From Pseudomonadales bacterium (GTDB lineage Bacteria > Pseudomonadota > Gammaproteobacteria > Pseudomonadales > Azotimanducaceae): a stretch of 64,000 nucleotides of DNA. Shown piece by piece: positions 53,949-62,109 of this stretch; the first letter of the stretch is position 1; each line of letters starts with the position of its first letter. Position numbers and translations under genes: made by a program. Under the pieces are notes generated by a model. That model was not told the origin of the DNA and did not search any database. It was given only the letters and a program-made list of their open reading frames with translations. The stretch lies in the NCBI GenBank assembly GCA_007131295.1, contig SLQW01000053.1:1-64000 (forward strand), read 5' to 3'.

Positions 53949-54242
53949 TCAGAACCAGCTCATCACCCGGTCGCAGTGAAGCGCGAGTTCCACGAAGCCG
54001 GATTCGTCTATGACTTTGACTTCCCGCGCGAGGCGCCGCTGCAGTCCGCGTGCTGAGACGTCTGCGCCGAGGGCATGGGTGGTGTGGCCAGGCAGCGTAG
54101 CAGCCGCCGTAGATCCGGCGACCGCGGCGTATACCCCGTCTTCTATCAGCAGCAGGGCATCATCCGCTGCGATCACGCGCAGACAGGCTGCGAGCGCATC
54201 GCTGCGGGCGGGTGACTTGTCGATGAGGTGCAGTGTTGCCAT
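53949..54242 (-). CDS. tusB: Sulfurtransferase complex subunit TusB
   Basis: A 97-residue DsrH/TusB protein: MATLHLIDKSPARSDALAAC, DDALLLIEDGVYAAVAG, and a C-terminal CDRVMSWF like that of TusB. It forms the TusBCD heterohexamer that relays sulfur from TusA to TusE. It starts one base from the tusC stop. Lower sequence conservation is normal for TusB. Confidence 0.88.
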   Translation of the reverse strand: MATLHLIDKSPARSDALAACLRVIAADDALLLIEDGVYAAVAGSTAAATLPGHTTHALGADVSARGLQRRLAREVKVIDESGFVELALHCDRVMSWF

Positions 54243-54598
54243 CAGAAGCTCAAGACCCGGTCGACGGTGGCGATCAGTGCGGCCATGTCGGCATCGTTGA
54301 TGGCTACCACGGGCGGGGCCAGATCGCCCACGGAGAGCCCGCGCTCGACAAGCGAGGGTCCATGGACGCGAACGTCGGTGACGTCATAGGCGGGCAGCGC
54401 GGTCCAGTTCGCCCCGGTATCGCGGCTGCCGAGCGCCGACGGTTCCTGATCTGCGACCACTTGCAGTACGCCGTCACCCTCGAAAAGCACCGTCAAAGGC
54501 GGCTCGAAGACCGACGCCGCGAGCACTGCCTCCAACGCTTCCTCGCCGCTTGAGCGCCCGTGGGGGGCAGTGCGGACGTGAAAGAGCAGGTAAGCCAT
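54242..54598 (-). CDS. tusC: Sulfurtransferase complex subunit TusC
   Basis: A 118-residue DsrF/TusC protein with the DsrE-like fold (LLFHVRTAPHGRSSGEEALE, PLTVLFEGDGVLQVV). It sits between tusD and tusB, sharing a base with the tusB start. No strictly required Cys is visible; TusC is a structural subunit of the complex. Confidence 0.85.
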   Translation of the reverse strand: MAYLLFHVRTAPHGRSSGEEALEAVLAASVFEPPLTVLFEGDGVLQVVADQEPSALGSRDTGANWTALPAYDVTDVRVHGPSLVERGLSVGDLAPPVVAINDADMAALIATVDRVLSF

Positions 54599-54599
54599 A

Positions 54600-54992
54600 T
54601 CAGCCGCCGAAGGTCACGAGACGATCAGCATCAAGGGCGGCGTCGGCAAGCTGGCCGAGTCCCGAGATCACGAATTCGGGTCGTGCGGAGATACCGGCGC
54701 GTTCGTAGCGCGATGCTTCCTGAGAATCGAGTATGCCCCGCTTCAGCGCCGACGCCACACAGATCACGAGGTCCAGCTCGTGCTGACGACCCAGCTTCGC
54801 CCAGGCAGCGGTCAGGTCCTCTTCGTCCTGGGGCGCGACGGTGAGCGCATTCGCGTTATAGGTGCCTTCGCCGTGAAAGAAGACCCGCTTGAGTTCGTGC
54901 CCGGACGCCAGGACGGCGCGCGCAAAGCGCAGCGCCGAACGGGAGCCCTCGCTGCCTGCTGGACCCGATCGGACGACGATGGCGAATTGCAT
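54600..54992 (-). CDS. tusD: Sulfurtransferase complex subunit TusD
   Basis: A 130-residue DsrE-family protein (Escherichia coli TusD has 128). MQFAIVVRSGPAGSEGSRSA and KRVFFHGEGTYNANAL are family-like, and DLVICVASALKRGIL holds the catalytic Cys that receives sulfur from TusA. The ATG at 54992 is the family start; the frame open to 55034 adds residues with no counterpart. It heads the tusDCBE block, 54 bases after the Bax-inhibitor-1 gene. Confidence 0.9.
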   Translation of the reverse strand: MQFAIVVRSGPAGSEGSRSALRFARAVLASGHELKRVFFHGEGTYNANALTVAPQDEEDLTAAWAKLGRQHELDLVICVASALKRGILDSQEASRYERAGISARPEFVISGLGQLADAALDADRLVTFGG

Positions 54993-55046
54993 GAGCTGAT
55001 CTCGACCGTGGCGACCCCGTGTCGGAATCGCCACGGCGTAGGGTCA

Positions 55047-55733
55047 TCAGTCGTCTGCGAGGCCGATCAGGTGCAGCAGCGACAGGAAGATGTTGTAGAG
55101 CATCACGTAAAGTGTGACGGTCGCACTGATGTAGTTGCGCTCACCGCCGTGCACGATGGCGCTGGTCTGCCACATGATCAGACCGGACGCGAGGAACAGA
55201 AACATTACCGAGACCGTCGTTCCCAGTGCGGAGATCTGTAGGAAGTAATTGGCGATGGCGGCAATGAAGGCGACCAGGATGCCTACGAACAGAAAGCCGG
55301 TCATGAAGCTGAAGTCGCGCTTCGTGACCAGGGTATAGGCGGACAGTCCAAAGAAGATCACCGCTGTTCCGCCCAGCGCCATGAGGACGGGTTGCAGACC
55401 GCCCATGGCAATGTAGGCGTTGAGGATCGGGCCGATAGTCAGGCCCATGAACCCCGTGAGCGCGAAGGTCCAGACCAGGCCCCAGGCACTGTCCTGGGTC
55501 TTGTGAATCGCGAACAGAAACCCGAAGTAGGGCAGGAGCATCCACAGACCGAGGAAGGGCATATTGATGGCCATGGAAATTCCGGCGGTGACCGCGCTGA
55601 AAGCCACCGTCATCCCGAGGAGGGCATAGGTGTTGCGCAGGACCTTGGCCGCTTCCGTATCCAGGGTCGCGCCGGGGGTGGTTGTGGCCGTGGCGGCGCG
55701 GGTCGTGACATCCGCGTGGCGACGCTGTTCCAT
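55047..55733 (-). CDS. Bax inhibitor-1 / YccA family membrane protein
   Basis: A 228-residue protein with seven hydrophobic segments, a polar Ala/Thr-rich N-terminus of 25 residues, and the BI-1 signature region in the second half (AYTLVTKRDFSFMTGFLFVG and SAIVHGGERNYISATVTLYV). YccA of Escherichia coli modulates FtsH protease and sits next to tusE, as this gene sits next to tusD. The frame continues far upstream (to 57407) antisense to copA, but only the part after the ATG at 55733 is gene-like. Confidence 0.88.
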   Translation of the reverse strand: MEQRRHADVTTRAATATTTPGATLDTEAAKVLRNTYALLGMTVAFSAVTAGISMAINMPFLGLWMLLPYFGFLFAIHKTQDSAWGLVWTFALTGFMGLTIGPILNAYIAMGGLQPVLMALGGTAVIFFGLSAYTLVTKRDFSFMTGFLFVGILVAFIAAIANYFLQISALGTTVSVMFLFLASGLIMWQTSAIVHGGERNYISATVTLYVMLYNIFLSLLHLIGLADD

Positions 55734-55852
55734 GACTACTCCTTCGATTAAGGCCCGGTATCTGCGAAACGCGACATCCATGGTCGGAGGCCACATTTCA
55801 AACGGGTATATACGGCCTGGCTGCGCCCATTGCAAGCAGGGTGCCCGGCGCT

Positions 55853-55885
55853 GGAGACTTGATTTGGAAGACATTTCCGGTCTCC
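55853..55885. promoter_or_regulatory. Nested inverted repeats upstream of copA, possible metal-responsive operator
   Basis: GGAGAC at 55853 is matched by GTCTCC ending at 55885, and inside it GGAA at 55866 faces TTCC ending at 55878. The two repeats have slightly different centres. They lie 45-75 bases before the copA ATG. MerR-type regulators such as CueR bind inverted repeats spanning copA promoters, so this is a candidate, but no -10 or -35 is convincing and no cueR gene is in the window. Confidence 0.3.
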
Positions 55886-55928
55886 GGATGGAATCCGGAC
55901 CCGGCCACCGTAAGCTACGGAGAAAGCC

Positions 55929-58223
55929 ATGAGTCAACAGGCGACGCTCCTGGTCGAGGGCATGCACTGCGCATCCTGCGTCGGCCGGGTTCAGCAGGCG
56001 CTCACGGCGGTACCCGGCGTCGAGACGGCGGCGGTCAATCTGGCCACCGGGACCGCCAGCGTTCGCGTCCAGGATGGATTCGAGAGCGAGGAAGAACTCT
56101 GTTCCGCCGTCGCCAGCGCTGGTTACGCGGCCTCGATCAAAACCGGAGCTGGTGCCGCGTCCTTCCGCGAGAGGCAGGAGCAGGAAACCGCTCAACTCAA
56201 GCGCAATCTCGTCATGGCGGCCGCCTTCACGCTGCCCATCTTCCTGCTCGACATGGGCAGCCATTTCATCCCGCCCGTGCACCACTGGCTGCTGGCAACT
56301 GTCGGTCAACAGAACCTCTATTACTTCTTCTTCGTGCTCGCCAGCGCGGTGCAGTTCGGCCCAGGGCGCGAATTTTACCGGGCCGGGCTGCCTGCGCTGC
56401 TTAGGGGCGCACCGGAGATGAACGCTCTGGTCATGCTCGGAACCAGTGCCGCCTGGGGTTACTCGGTGGTCGCCACGTTTGCCCCGGGCGTGCTGCCCGA
56501 AGGCACCGTGAACGTCTACTTCGAGGCGGCTGCCGTGATCATCACCCTGGTCCTGCTCGGACGCTGGCTCGAGGCTCGGGCGCGCGGCCGGGCCGGCGAC
56601 GCGATCCAGCGTCTGCTGAGCTTGCAGGCTCGCGAGGCCCGGGTTGTGCGCGACGGCCGCCTCGAGCTCATTGCCGTAGAGGCGATTCAGGCCGGCGATC
56701 TGATCGAGGTCCGGCCCGGCGAGCAGATACCGCTGGACGGCAAGGTGCTGGATGGGGACGGGCACGTCGATGAGTCGATGCTCACCGGCGAGCCCATGCC
56801 GGTACCCAAAACGACAGCGTCCGAGGTGGTGGGCGGGACCCTGCTGCGCAGCGGCAGCCTGCGCTTCGAGGTTACGCGGACCGGAGATGACACGGTACTG
56901 GCTCAGATCGTCAGGTTGGTCGAGGAGGCGCAGGGATCGAAGCTGCCCATAGAAGCGCTGGTCGATCGGGTTACCGGGATCTTCGTTCCTGTGGTGATCG
57001 CTGTCGCGCTCGCGACCTTCCTGGTCTGGCTCGCCATCGGTCCGGAGCCGGCGCTCACGTACGCTTTGGTCAACGCCGTCGCGGTACTGATCATTGCCTG
57101 TCCTTGCGCGATGGGGCTCGCCACACCCACGTCGATCATGGTCGGCTCCGGTAAGGGCGCGGAATTGGGGGTCCTGTTCCGGCGCGGTGACGCCCTGCAG
57201 GCCTTGCGCGAGGTGGACATCGTTGCATTCGACAAGACTGGCACCTTGACCGAAGGGCGCCCGACGTTGACCGAAGTCGCCTGCGTCGGTGCCTGGACGG
57301 AAACGGATGCTTTGCGCTTTGCGGCAGCCGTGGAAAGCCGATCCGAACATCCGGTTGGGGAGGCTGTCGTCACGGCAGCGGTGGATCGCGGCCTCGAACT
57401 GCAGCAACCGGAGTCCTTCCGCTCCGATGCCGGCCGAGGCGTGGCTGCGCGGGTGGACGGCCGCGACGTCGTGGTCGGCTCAGCCCGCTTTCTCGAAGAA
57501 CGTGGGATCGCTGTGGCGCCCCTGCGCGGCATCGCCGACCGGCTGGCGGATGCCGGGCGAACGCCCATTCTCCTCGCGGTGGACGGTCAGCCAGCGGCAG
57601 CATTCGGTGTGGCCGATCAGCTCAAGGACTCCAGCCGGGCCACGATCCATGCGCTGCGGGAGAAGGGCCTGCGCATCGCCATGATCACCGGCGACAGTGA
57701 ACGTACTGCACGTCGCGTTGCTGCCGAGCTCGGGATCGATGAGGTTCTCGCGGAGGTTCTGCCGGAAGGCAAGGTGGAGGCGATCCGGGCTTTGCAGGAA
57801 GGGCCCACAAAGGTGGCCTTCGTCGGGGATGGCATCAACGATGCACCGGCGCTTGCACAGGCCGACGTCGGTATCGCCATCGGCGGCGGCACCGACGTCG
57901 CCATCGAGGCAGCAGAGGTCGTGCTCATGACCTCGGATCTGCGCAATGTGGCGAATGCCGTGGCGTTGTCGCGGGCGACGCTGCGCAACATCCGCCAGAA
58001 CCTGTTCTGGGCTTTCGCCTATAACGCCAGTCTGATCCCGGTCGCCGCCGGCGTGCTCTATCCGCTCTTCGGCGTCCTGCTGTCGCCGATCTTCGCGGCG
58101 GTTGCCATGGCGGCGTCGAGCGTTTGTGTGGTCGGTAACGCCCTGCGCCTGAAGCGATTCAGGACGCCGCTGGATCAGCGCGGCAGCCGATCGTACGCCG
58201 GGAGTCCTTCAGGCAGCGCGTGA
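55929..58223 (+). CDS. copA: Copper-translocating P1B-type ATPase CopA
   Basis: A 764-residue heavy-metal ATPase that exports Cu(I). One N-terminal metal-binding domain (GMHCASC) is followed by eight membrane segments. The transport site is CPC in IIACPCAMGLATPTSIM, the phosphorylation motif DKTGTLTEG, the HP in ESRSEHPVGEAVV and the hinge GDGINDAPALAQADVGIAIG. YN (FAYNASLIP) and the MxxSS of MAASSVCVVG in the last two segments are Cu(I) signatures. Divergent from the Bax-inhibitor-1 gene; its 3' end overlaps the GFA gene by 49 bases. Confidence 0.94.
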   Translation: MSQQATLLVEGMHCASCVGRVQQALTAVPGVETAAVNLATGTASVRVQDGFESEEELCSAVASAGYAASIKTGAGAASFRERQEQETAQLKRNLVMAAAFTLPIFLLDMGSHFIPPVHHWLLATVGQQNLYYFFFVLASAVQFGPGREFYRAGLPALLRGAPEMNALVMLGTSAAWGYSVVATFAPGVLPEGTVNVYFEAAAVIITLVLLGRWLEARARGRAGDAIQRLLSLQAREARVVRDGRLELIAVEAIQAGDLIEVRPGEQIPLDGKVLDGDGHVDESMLTGEPMPVPKTTASEVVGGTLLRSGSLRFEVTRTGDDTVLAQIVRLVEEAQGSKLPIEALVDRVTGIFVPVVIAVALATFLVWLAIGPEPALTYALVNAVAVLIIACPCAMGLATPTSIMVGSGKGAELGVLFRRGDALQALREVDIVAFDKTGTLTEGRPTLTEVACVGAWTETDALRFAAAVESRSEHPVGEAVVTAAVDRGLELQQPESFRSDAGRGVAARVDGRDVVVGSARFLEERGIAVAPLRGIADRLADAGRTPILLAVDGQPAAAFGVADQLKDSSRATIHALREKGLRIAMITGDSERTARRVAAELGIDEVLAEVLPEGKVEAIRALQEGPTKVAFVGDGINDAPALAQADVGIAIGGGTDVAIEAAEVVLMTSDLRNVANAVALSRATLRNIRQNLFWAFAYNASLIPVAAGVLYPLFGVLLSPIFAAVAMAASSVCVVGNALRLKRFRTPLDQRGSRSYAGSPSGSA

Positions 58224-58582
58224 AAGGCCTGCTTGTCACAGCAGAAGATCGCCATCTGAGGCTGTCCGAACTGACTCGGGTCGTCCATCGAACCGACCTT
58301 GAGGATCACGGCCTGGGCCATTTGCGGCGAGCGGGTCACCAGATGGGTTCCGCATTCCGGGCAGAACTCCCGGGTCACCGCGTTATCGATGTCGCCGCGG
58401 GTGAAACCCTTCGGCTCTCCCTGAACGTAGCGGAAGCCGTCGTTTGGCATGGCCATGAACACGTTAGGCGATCCGCCGGTGATGTACTGGCACTCGCGGC
58501 AGTGGCACTGGGCCTTGAAGATGGGGTTGCCGGCGGCCTCGTAACGCACCGACTGACAGTAGCATCCGCCCTGGATTTCCAT
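58175..58582 (-). CDS. GFA / CENP-V family zinc protein
   Basis: A 135-residue protein of the glutathione-dependent formaldehyde-activating (GFA/CENP-V) family. The zinc-binding cysteines appear as GGCYCQSVRY, CHCRECQY and CPECGTHL. Family members bind zinc and sometimes glutathione; an enzymatic activity is not proven for most. The ATG at 58582 begins at the conserved MEIQGGCYC. Its last 49 bases are antisense to the end of copA. It lies 31 bases downstream of tRNA-Ser on the same strand. Confidence 0.85.
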   Translation of the reverse strand: MEIQGGCYCQSVRYEAAGNPIFKAQCHCRECQYITGGSPNVFMAMPNDGFRYVQGEPKGFTRGDIDNAVTREFCPECGTHLVTRSPQMAQAVILKVGSMDDPSQFGQPQMAIFCCDKQAFHALPEGLPAYDRLPR

Positions 58583-58613
58583 GATCGCTGTTCTCCCCTT
58601 GAGCATGGCGTGG

Positions 58614-58703
58614 TGGCGGAGGGGGTGGGATTCGAACCCACGGAGCCCTTGCGGACTCGCCGGTTTTCAAGACCGGTGCTTTCGACCACTCAGCCACCCC
58701 TCC
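58614..58703 (-). tRNA. tRNA-Ser(UGA)
   Basis: A 90-base class II tRNA with a long variable arm, read on the minus strand. The acceptor GGAGGGG pairs with CCCCTCC, followed by discriminator G and encoded CCA. The anticodon stem CCGGT/ACCGG encloses loop CTTGAAA, so the anticodon is UGA, reading UCA and related Ser codons. The T arm GTGGGTTCGAATCCCAC is canonical. Confidence 0.95.
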
Positions 58704-58713
58704 TCAAGCCGGA

Positions 58714-58743
58714 AGTATAGTGATGCGCAGCTCCAGACGTCGA
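58714..58743 (-). promoter_or_regulatory. Probable sigma-70 promoter of tRNA-Ser
   Basis: On the minus strand TATACT (58719-58714) forms the -10 and TCGACG (58743-58738) the -35, with an 18-base spacer. The -10 ends 10 bases before the mature tRNA 5' end, so transcription would start a few bases upstream of it. The segment above it (58744-58847) is AT-rich, as expected for an upstream element of a stable RNA promoter, and holds no gene. Confidence 0.5.
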
Positions 58744-58847
58744 TACATGGTTTGATCCGCTTTCGAGATAGTCGACTTATATTGCTGTTTTATATAACGA
58801 ATAAAAGAATCTTCTCGAAATAGATTGAGCATTTCCAAGTGATGACA

Positions 58848-59254
58848 TCAGAGTTCGTGGTCTACGGGTTTGAACAGCCGCTGCTCGTCGGCGAGCCGAG
58901 CGGCAAGGCTCGGTCGAGCCAGGACACGTTGTTCGTAGGCCGCGAGCGCCGGCCAGCGGTCACCGTCGATGCGGGCACCGGTGTGCCGAAGGTTCAGGAA
59001 CTGGCAGCCGAGTGCGATGTCGGCAATGGAGAAGGCGCTGCCGACCGCATGCTCTCTTCCCTCGAGCTCTGATTCCAGGTAGTCGAACAGCGGCGGCAAC
59101 TTCTCCCGCAACGTCGATCGTGCGGTGGCGACATCGGGCTCCTTGCCCATCAGGCCGGCGACGATCAGGGGCCGGAACATGCCCGATCCGATACCTGCAC
59201 CTTGCGTACGAATGGCGACCCTTTGACGCCATAGATGATCAGTTCGGCGGTCAT
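58848..59254 (-). pseudogene. Glutathione S-transferase, disrupted by an internal out-of-frame deletion
   Basis: From the ATG at 59254 one frame gives MTAELIIYGVKGSPFVRKVQV, the start of a GST thioredoxin-like domain, then shifts out of frame and stops. A second frame picks up the GST C-terminal domain (GSGMFRPLIVAGLMGKEPDV, HAVGSAFSIADIALGCQFLN, WPALAAYEQRVLARPSLAAR) and runs to the stop at 58848. The join lies near 59190-59203. About 70-80 residues covering most of the N-terminal domain are missing, including the glutathione-binding region, so no working GST can be made. Confidence 0.8.
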
Positions 59255-59298
59255 GTGCTGTTCCTATGTGAAGGGATGGGTAAAGAATATTTGTGCGC

Positions 59299-60432
59299 TC
59301 AGGGCCTGAGTCCCCGCTCTGCGAGCCAGACCGTGATCCGCTCCGCGACCTCTGAGCGGATGTGTTCTGGTTCCAGCAGGTAATGATCGCCGGGCAGAAG
59401 CACGAGTTCCTTGTCGCCGCTGGCCAGCGCCGCGTGGATGCTGCGCGCATCGCTTGGAAAGACCCCGGTATCAGCAAGGCTCTGGATGACCAGTGCGGGT
59501 GTCGTGATCCTGCCGAGATGGGGGGCGCCACGACACTGGGAGTCGCGCAGGCTCCACATGGATAGCCAGGTCCGCAGTGTGTTCGTGAGTCCGATCCCGC
59601 GTGGGCTGTAGTTGGCACGCATCGGGTCGCCGGCATAACAGACACCCACAGGTCGATCCGAAGGGTCGAGTGAGCCGTCGAGCAATCGCGGGTCCGCCCA
59701 GGTGCGGAACAGCAGGAAGGCGCGATCGCGGGCGCCGTGTTCAGCGAGCCGGGCGAGCTCCGCGTGAACCCAGTCGGTGATGCGATCATTGCGGGCAGCC
59801 TGCGCTTTTCGGTAGCGGGACAGGAAGGCTTCGTCGTACGGAGGACCGTTGGCCGCGTCGTACATGTCGAGCGTCGGGTCCACCGAAAGCGGATCAGCTT
59901 CGTCAGTGACAGCGGGATCCATCCACGCCGTCAGGACCTCGGGTCTGCCCGCATGGGCGTTCAAGGACACGTAGGCATCGCAGGCAGGCAGCTTTTCGAC
60001 CGCGGCGGGCAGGGCCATGCCTGGGGAAGGGCGGATGTGTGGATCTACAGCCTGGGACTGATAGGCGGCCATGAGCGAGCCACCGCCGGAGTTGCCGAGC
60101 AGGACCACGTACTCGACCCCGGCGGACTCGCGCAGCCAGCGCACGCCTGCGCCGATGTCGATCAGCGCGTGCTCGAGCAGGAAAAACGCCTCGTTGCCGC
60201 GGAAGCGCGTGTTCCAGCCAAGAAAGCCGAAGCCGCGCTCAGCAAGGTGGCTCGCCAGGTAGTGCTCGCTGAAGTCGACGTTGTAGTGGCTGGCGATGAA
60301 CGCCACGCGTGGACGCGCGCCTGCGCGGACATGGTAGAGGCCCTGGCAGGGATGAAAGCCGGCTCCGTTACGCCCGGCAGTGGGCGACTCCAGCGCGACG
60401 AAGGAACGGTCTACATTGGTCAGGTCTGGCAT
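59299..60432 (-). CDS. Alpha/beta hydrolase family protein
   Basis: A 377-residue hydrolase. The ATG at 60432 has AGGGGG upstream and gives MPDLTNVDRSFVALESPTAG; the frame extends to 60531 without a better start. The nucleophile elbow is VVLLGNSGGGSLMAAY (GNSGG, Ser near residue 120), and a C-terminal His is in LLPGDHYLLEPEH. An Asp follows a strand in VIQSLADTGVFPSDAR. The substrate is unknown. It is divergent from the CMD-family gene, with the GST pseudogene just downstream, suggesting a catabolic or detoxification locus. Confidence 0.72.
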   Translation of the reverse strand: MPDLTNVDRSFVALESPTAGRNGAGFHPCQGLYHVRAGARPRVAFIASHYNVDFSEHYLASHLAERGFGFLGWNTRFRGNEAFFLLEHALIDIGAGVRWLRESAGVEYVVLLGNSGGGSLMAAYQSQAVDPHIRPSPGMALPAAVEKLPACDAYVSLNAHAGRPEVLTAWMDPAVTDEADPLSVDPTLDMYDAANGPPYDEAFLSRYRKAQAARNDRITDWVHAELARLAEHGARDRAFLLFRTWADPRLLDGSLDPSDRPVGVCYAGDPMRANYSPRGIGLTNTLRTWLSMWSLRDSQCRGAPHLGRITTPALVIQSLADTGVFPSDARSIHAALASGDKELVLLPGDHYLLEPEHIRSEVAERITVWLAERGLRP

Positions 60433-60566
60433 TGCATCCCCCTGCGAAGAGTGTGCGGGTAGCGACCTTGCAAGGGCAAGGTCCACGAGCAGGACTTGCT
60501 GCGTCGGTTCGATCAGGTATCGTCTACTCAAGCACGAATGAATGTGAACGCTGGGGAGCGCACCTC

Positions 60567-61157
60567 ATGACTCGAATTCGCAAACTGGAACCGGAGCAGT
60601 GGGACCCGGAGCTTCGGGAGATGACCCGGGCCGATACGGCAACGCCGCTGGAGCAGGGGCTCATGCGCATGGTCGCGCACTGTCCCGAACTTGGTAAGGG
60701 GCTCGCGCGTTTCGGCGGTGCGCTGAAGATGAGTCGCACGCTGCCCGAGCGCCTGGTGGAACTGGTACGCCTGCGGGTGGCGTTCCACAATCAGTGCCGG
60801 AGCTGCATGGCCATACGCTATACGGACGCGCTTGCAGACGGCCTGACCGAGGATCTCGTGTGCTCCCTGGAGAACCCACCCGAGGCCCAGGACCTGACCG
60901 AGCCCGAGAAGGCTGCCATCGCCTACGGCGAAATGATGGCCACTAACCACCTTGCCATAGATGATGCGGTGTACGACGGCCTGAGAGAACACTTCAGCGA
61001 GGCGCAGGTCGTCGAGCTGGGAATGACGGTGGCGTTCTTCGTCGGCTTCGGGCGGCTTGCCGCAACCTGGCACATGGTGGAAGAGCTGCCGAAGAGCTAC
61101 CAGGAGTCCCATGAGCCCATTGCACCATGGGAGGCGGAGTCGATCGTCGTGCGTTGA
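60567..61157 (+). CDS. Carboxymuconolactone decarboxylase (CMD/AhpD) family protein
   Basis: A 196-residue all-helical protein with the AhpD-like core LVELVRLRVAFHNQCRSCMAIRYTDAL. CRSC is a CxxC redox pair followed by the conserved His-less variant of the motif, so it resembles AhpD-type proteins more than the decarboxylase. GGGGAG lies before the ATG at 60567. Such proteins serve as peroxidase reductants or in aromatic catabolism. It is convergent with the TetR gene and divergent from the hydrolase. Confidence 0.75.
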   Translation: MTRIRKLEPEQWDPELREMTRADTATPLEQGLMRMVAHCPELGKGLARFGGALKMSRTLPERLVELVRLRVAFHNQCRSCMAIRYTDALADGLTEDLVCSLENPPEAQDLTEPEKAAIAYGEMMATNHLAIDDAVYDGLREHFSEAQVVELGMTVAFFVGFGRLAATWHMVEELPKSYQESHEPIAPWEAESIVVR

Positions 61158-61242
61158 TGCCCTTACGACACCGTCTCGCCGCGCGGCTACCCAGCTCGCT
61201 TAAGGGCTGGGCGCGGTTCCGGCTGTGGGTTCCAGGCGGGGG

Positions 61243-61992
61243 CTATACGTTGCGATGGTCGCGAATCTTGTTGTCTTCGAGCTCTTCCTGCCAGCTGGCG
61301 TGGAACCAGTCCTTCAGCCACTGCAGCTGCGCCTCGATCCGCGCTTTCTTGTCATAAGTCAGCATGGTCTGGCTCATGCCCTCGAGGACGAACCGTAGCG
61401 TATCGCGGTTGCGCTGGAACTTTTCGACGCTGGCCTCGTGGAAGTCGGGAAAGTTGTCCCTGGCCATGTCGCGGCGCAGGCGCTCGAAGTGCCCGGCGGC
61501 GGGGCGGATGATCTTGCGCAAGTCGGGATCGGTACGGGAGGCAGCAATGAGTTCCTGCCAGGCAACGAACAATTTGTCGTTCACGAAGCGCCACAGCGTG
61601 TCGACAGCGTAATCGATGTAGTCCGTACCCGGCGGTGCGTTGCGCGCAGCAGTCATGTACTGATCCAGCCACTTTTCGGTCAGATACTTCACCGACGCTT
61701 CGAGCGCATGCTGGGTCGTAGGGAAATAGTACTGTACGGCTCCGCGCGTAAACCCTGCCTTCTTGGCAATCTCCGTCGTGGTTGTCCGGACGTAGCCGAT
61801 TTCCACGAAGCAGTCGATCGTAGCGTCGAGGATTTCCTGGCGCGTCGCCTGGCTGCGCTGCCAGCGCGGTTTGCGCTCGCGACTCTGCGCTTTGCTGGCT
61901 ACCTTGGACTCGGCCTTGGCGGCGCGCCGAGGCGCCTTGGTGTTTGACCGGGTGGCCTTTCCTTTTGCACTCGGTGCTCGTTTCGACGTCAC
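61243..61992 (-). CDS. TetR-family transcriptional regulator with a basic N-terminal extension
   Basis: A 249-residue regulator. The helix-turn-helix (TTTTEIAKKAGFTRGAVQYYF) is at about residues 70-90 and a ligand-binding helical domain follows (RFVNDKLFVAWQELIAASRT). Unusually, the first 45 residues are Lys/Arg/Ala/Ser-rich (SKRAPSAKGKATRSNTKAPR), which could add DNA contacts or be disordered. It lies between the CMD gene and the ABM-like gene and is the only regulator in the cluster, so it may control the hydrolase, CMD or TonB receptor genes. Confidence 0.82.
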   Translation of the reverse strand: MTSKRAPSAKGKATRSNTKAPRRAAKAESKVASKAQSRERKPRWQRSQATRQEILDATIDCFVEIGYVRTTTTEIAKKAGFTRGAVQYYFPTTQHALEASVKYLTEKWLDQYMTAARNAPPGTDYIDYAVDTLWRFVNDKLFVAWQELIAASRTDPDLRKIIRPAAGHFERLRRDMARDNFPDFHEASVEKFQRNRDTLRFVLEGMSQTMLTYDKKARIEAQLQWLKDWFHASWQEELEDNKIRDHRNV

Positions 61993-62109
61993 GCTCGCTC
62001 CTTCCGCATGGGGCCCAAAGCCAACCTCTCAAATTTTACAGGTGGCCCTGTTGGCGGTCCATGCAGAAGCGCTCTCGAGGTTCGCGAGCGTGCGTCTGCT
62101 ACGAATCGC

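Noticed and set aside
55047-57407. 786-codon minus-strand frame across copA
   Set aside because: Only the part after the ATG at 55733 is gene-like (Bax inhibitor-1). The rest is Arg/Gly/His-rich antisense of copA, a common effect of high GC.
58614-58847. tRNA-Ser as an integration site with an AT-rich island
   Set aside because: The AT-rich DNA lies upstream of the tRNA 5' end, where it fits the promoter region; no integrase and no repeat of the tRNA 3' end were found.
61190-61211. CCCAGC / GCTGGG hairpin between the CMD and TetR genes
   Set aside because: A 6-bp stem with a 10-base loop and no T tract; too weak to call a terminator.
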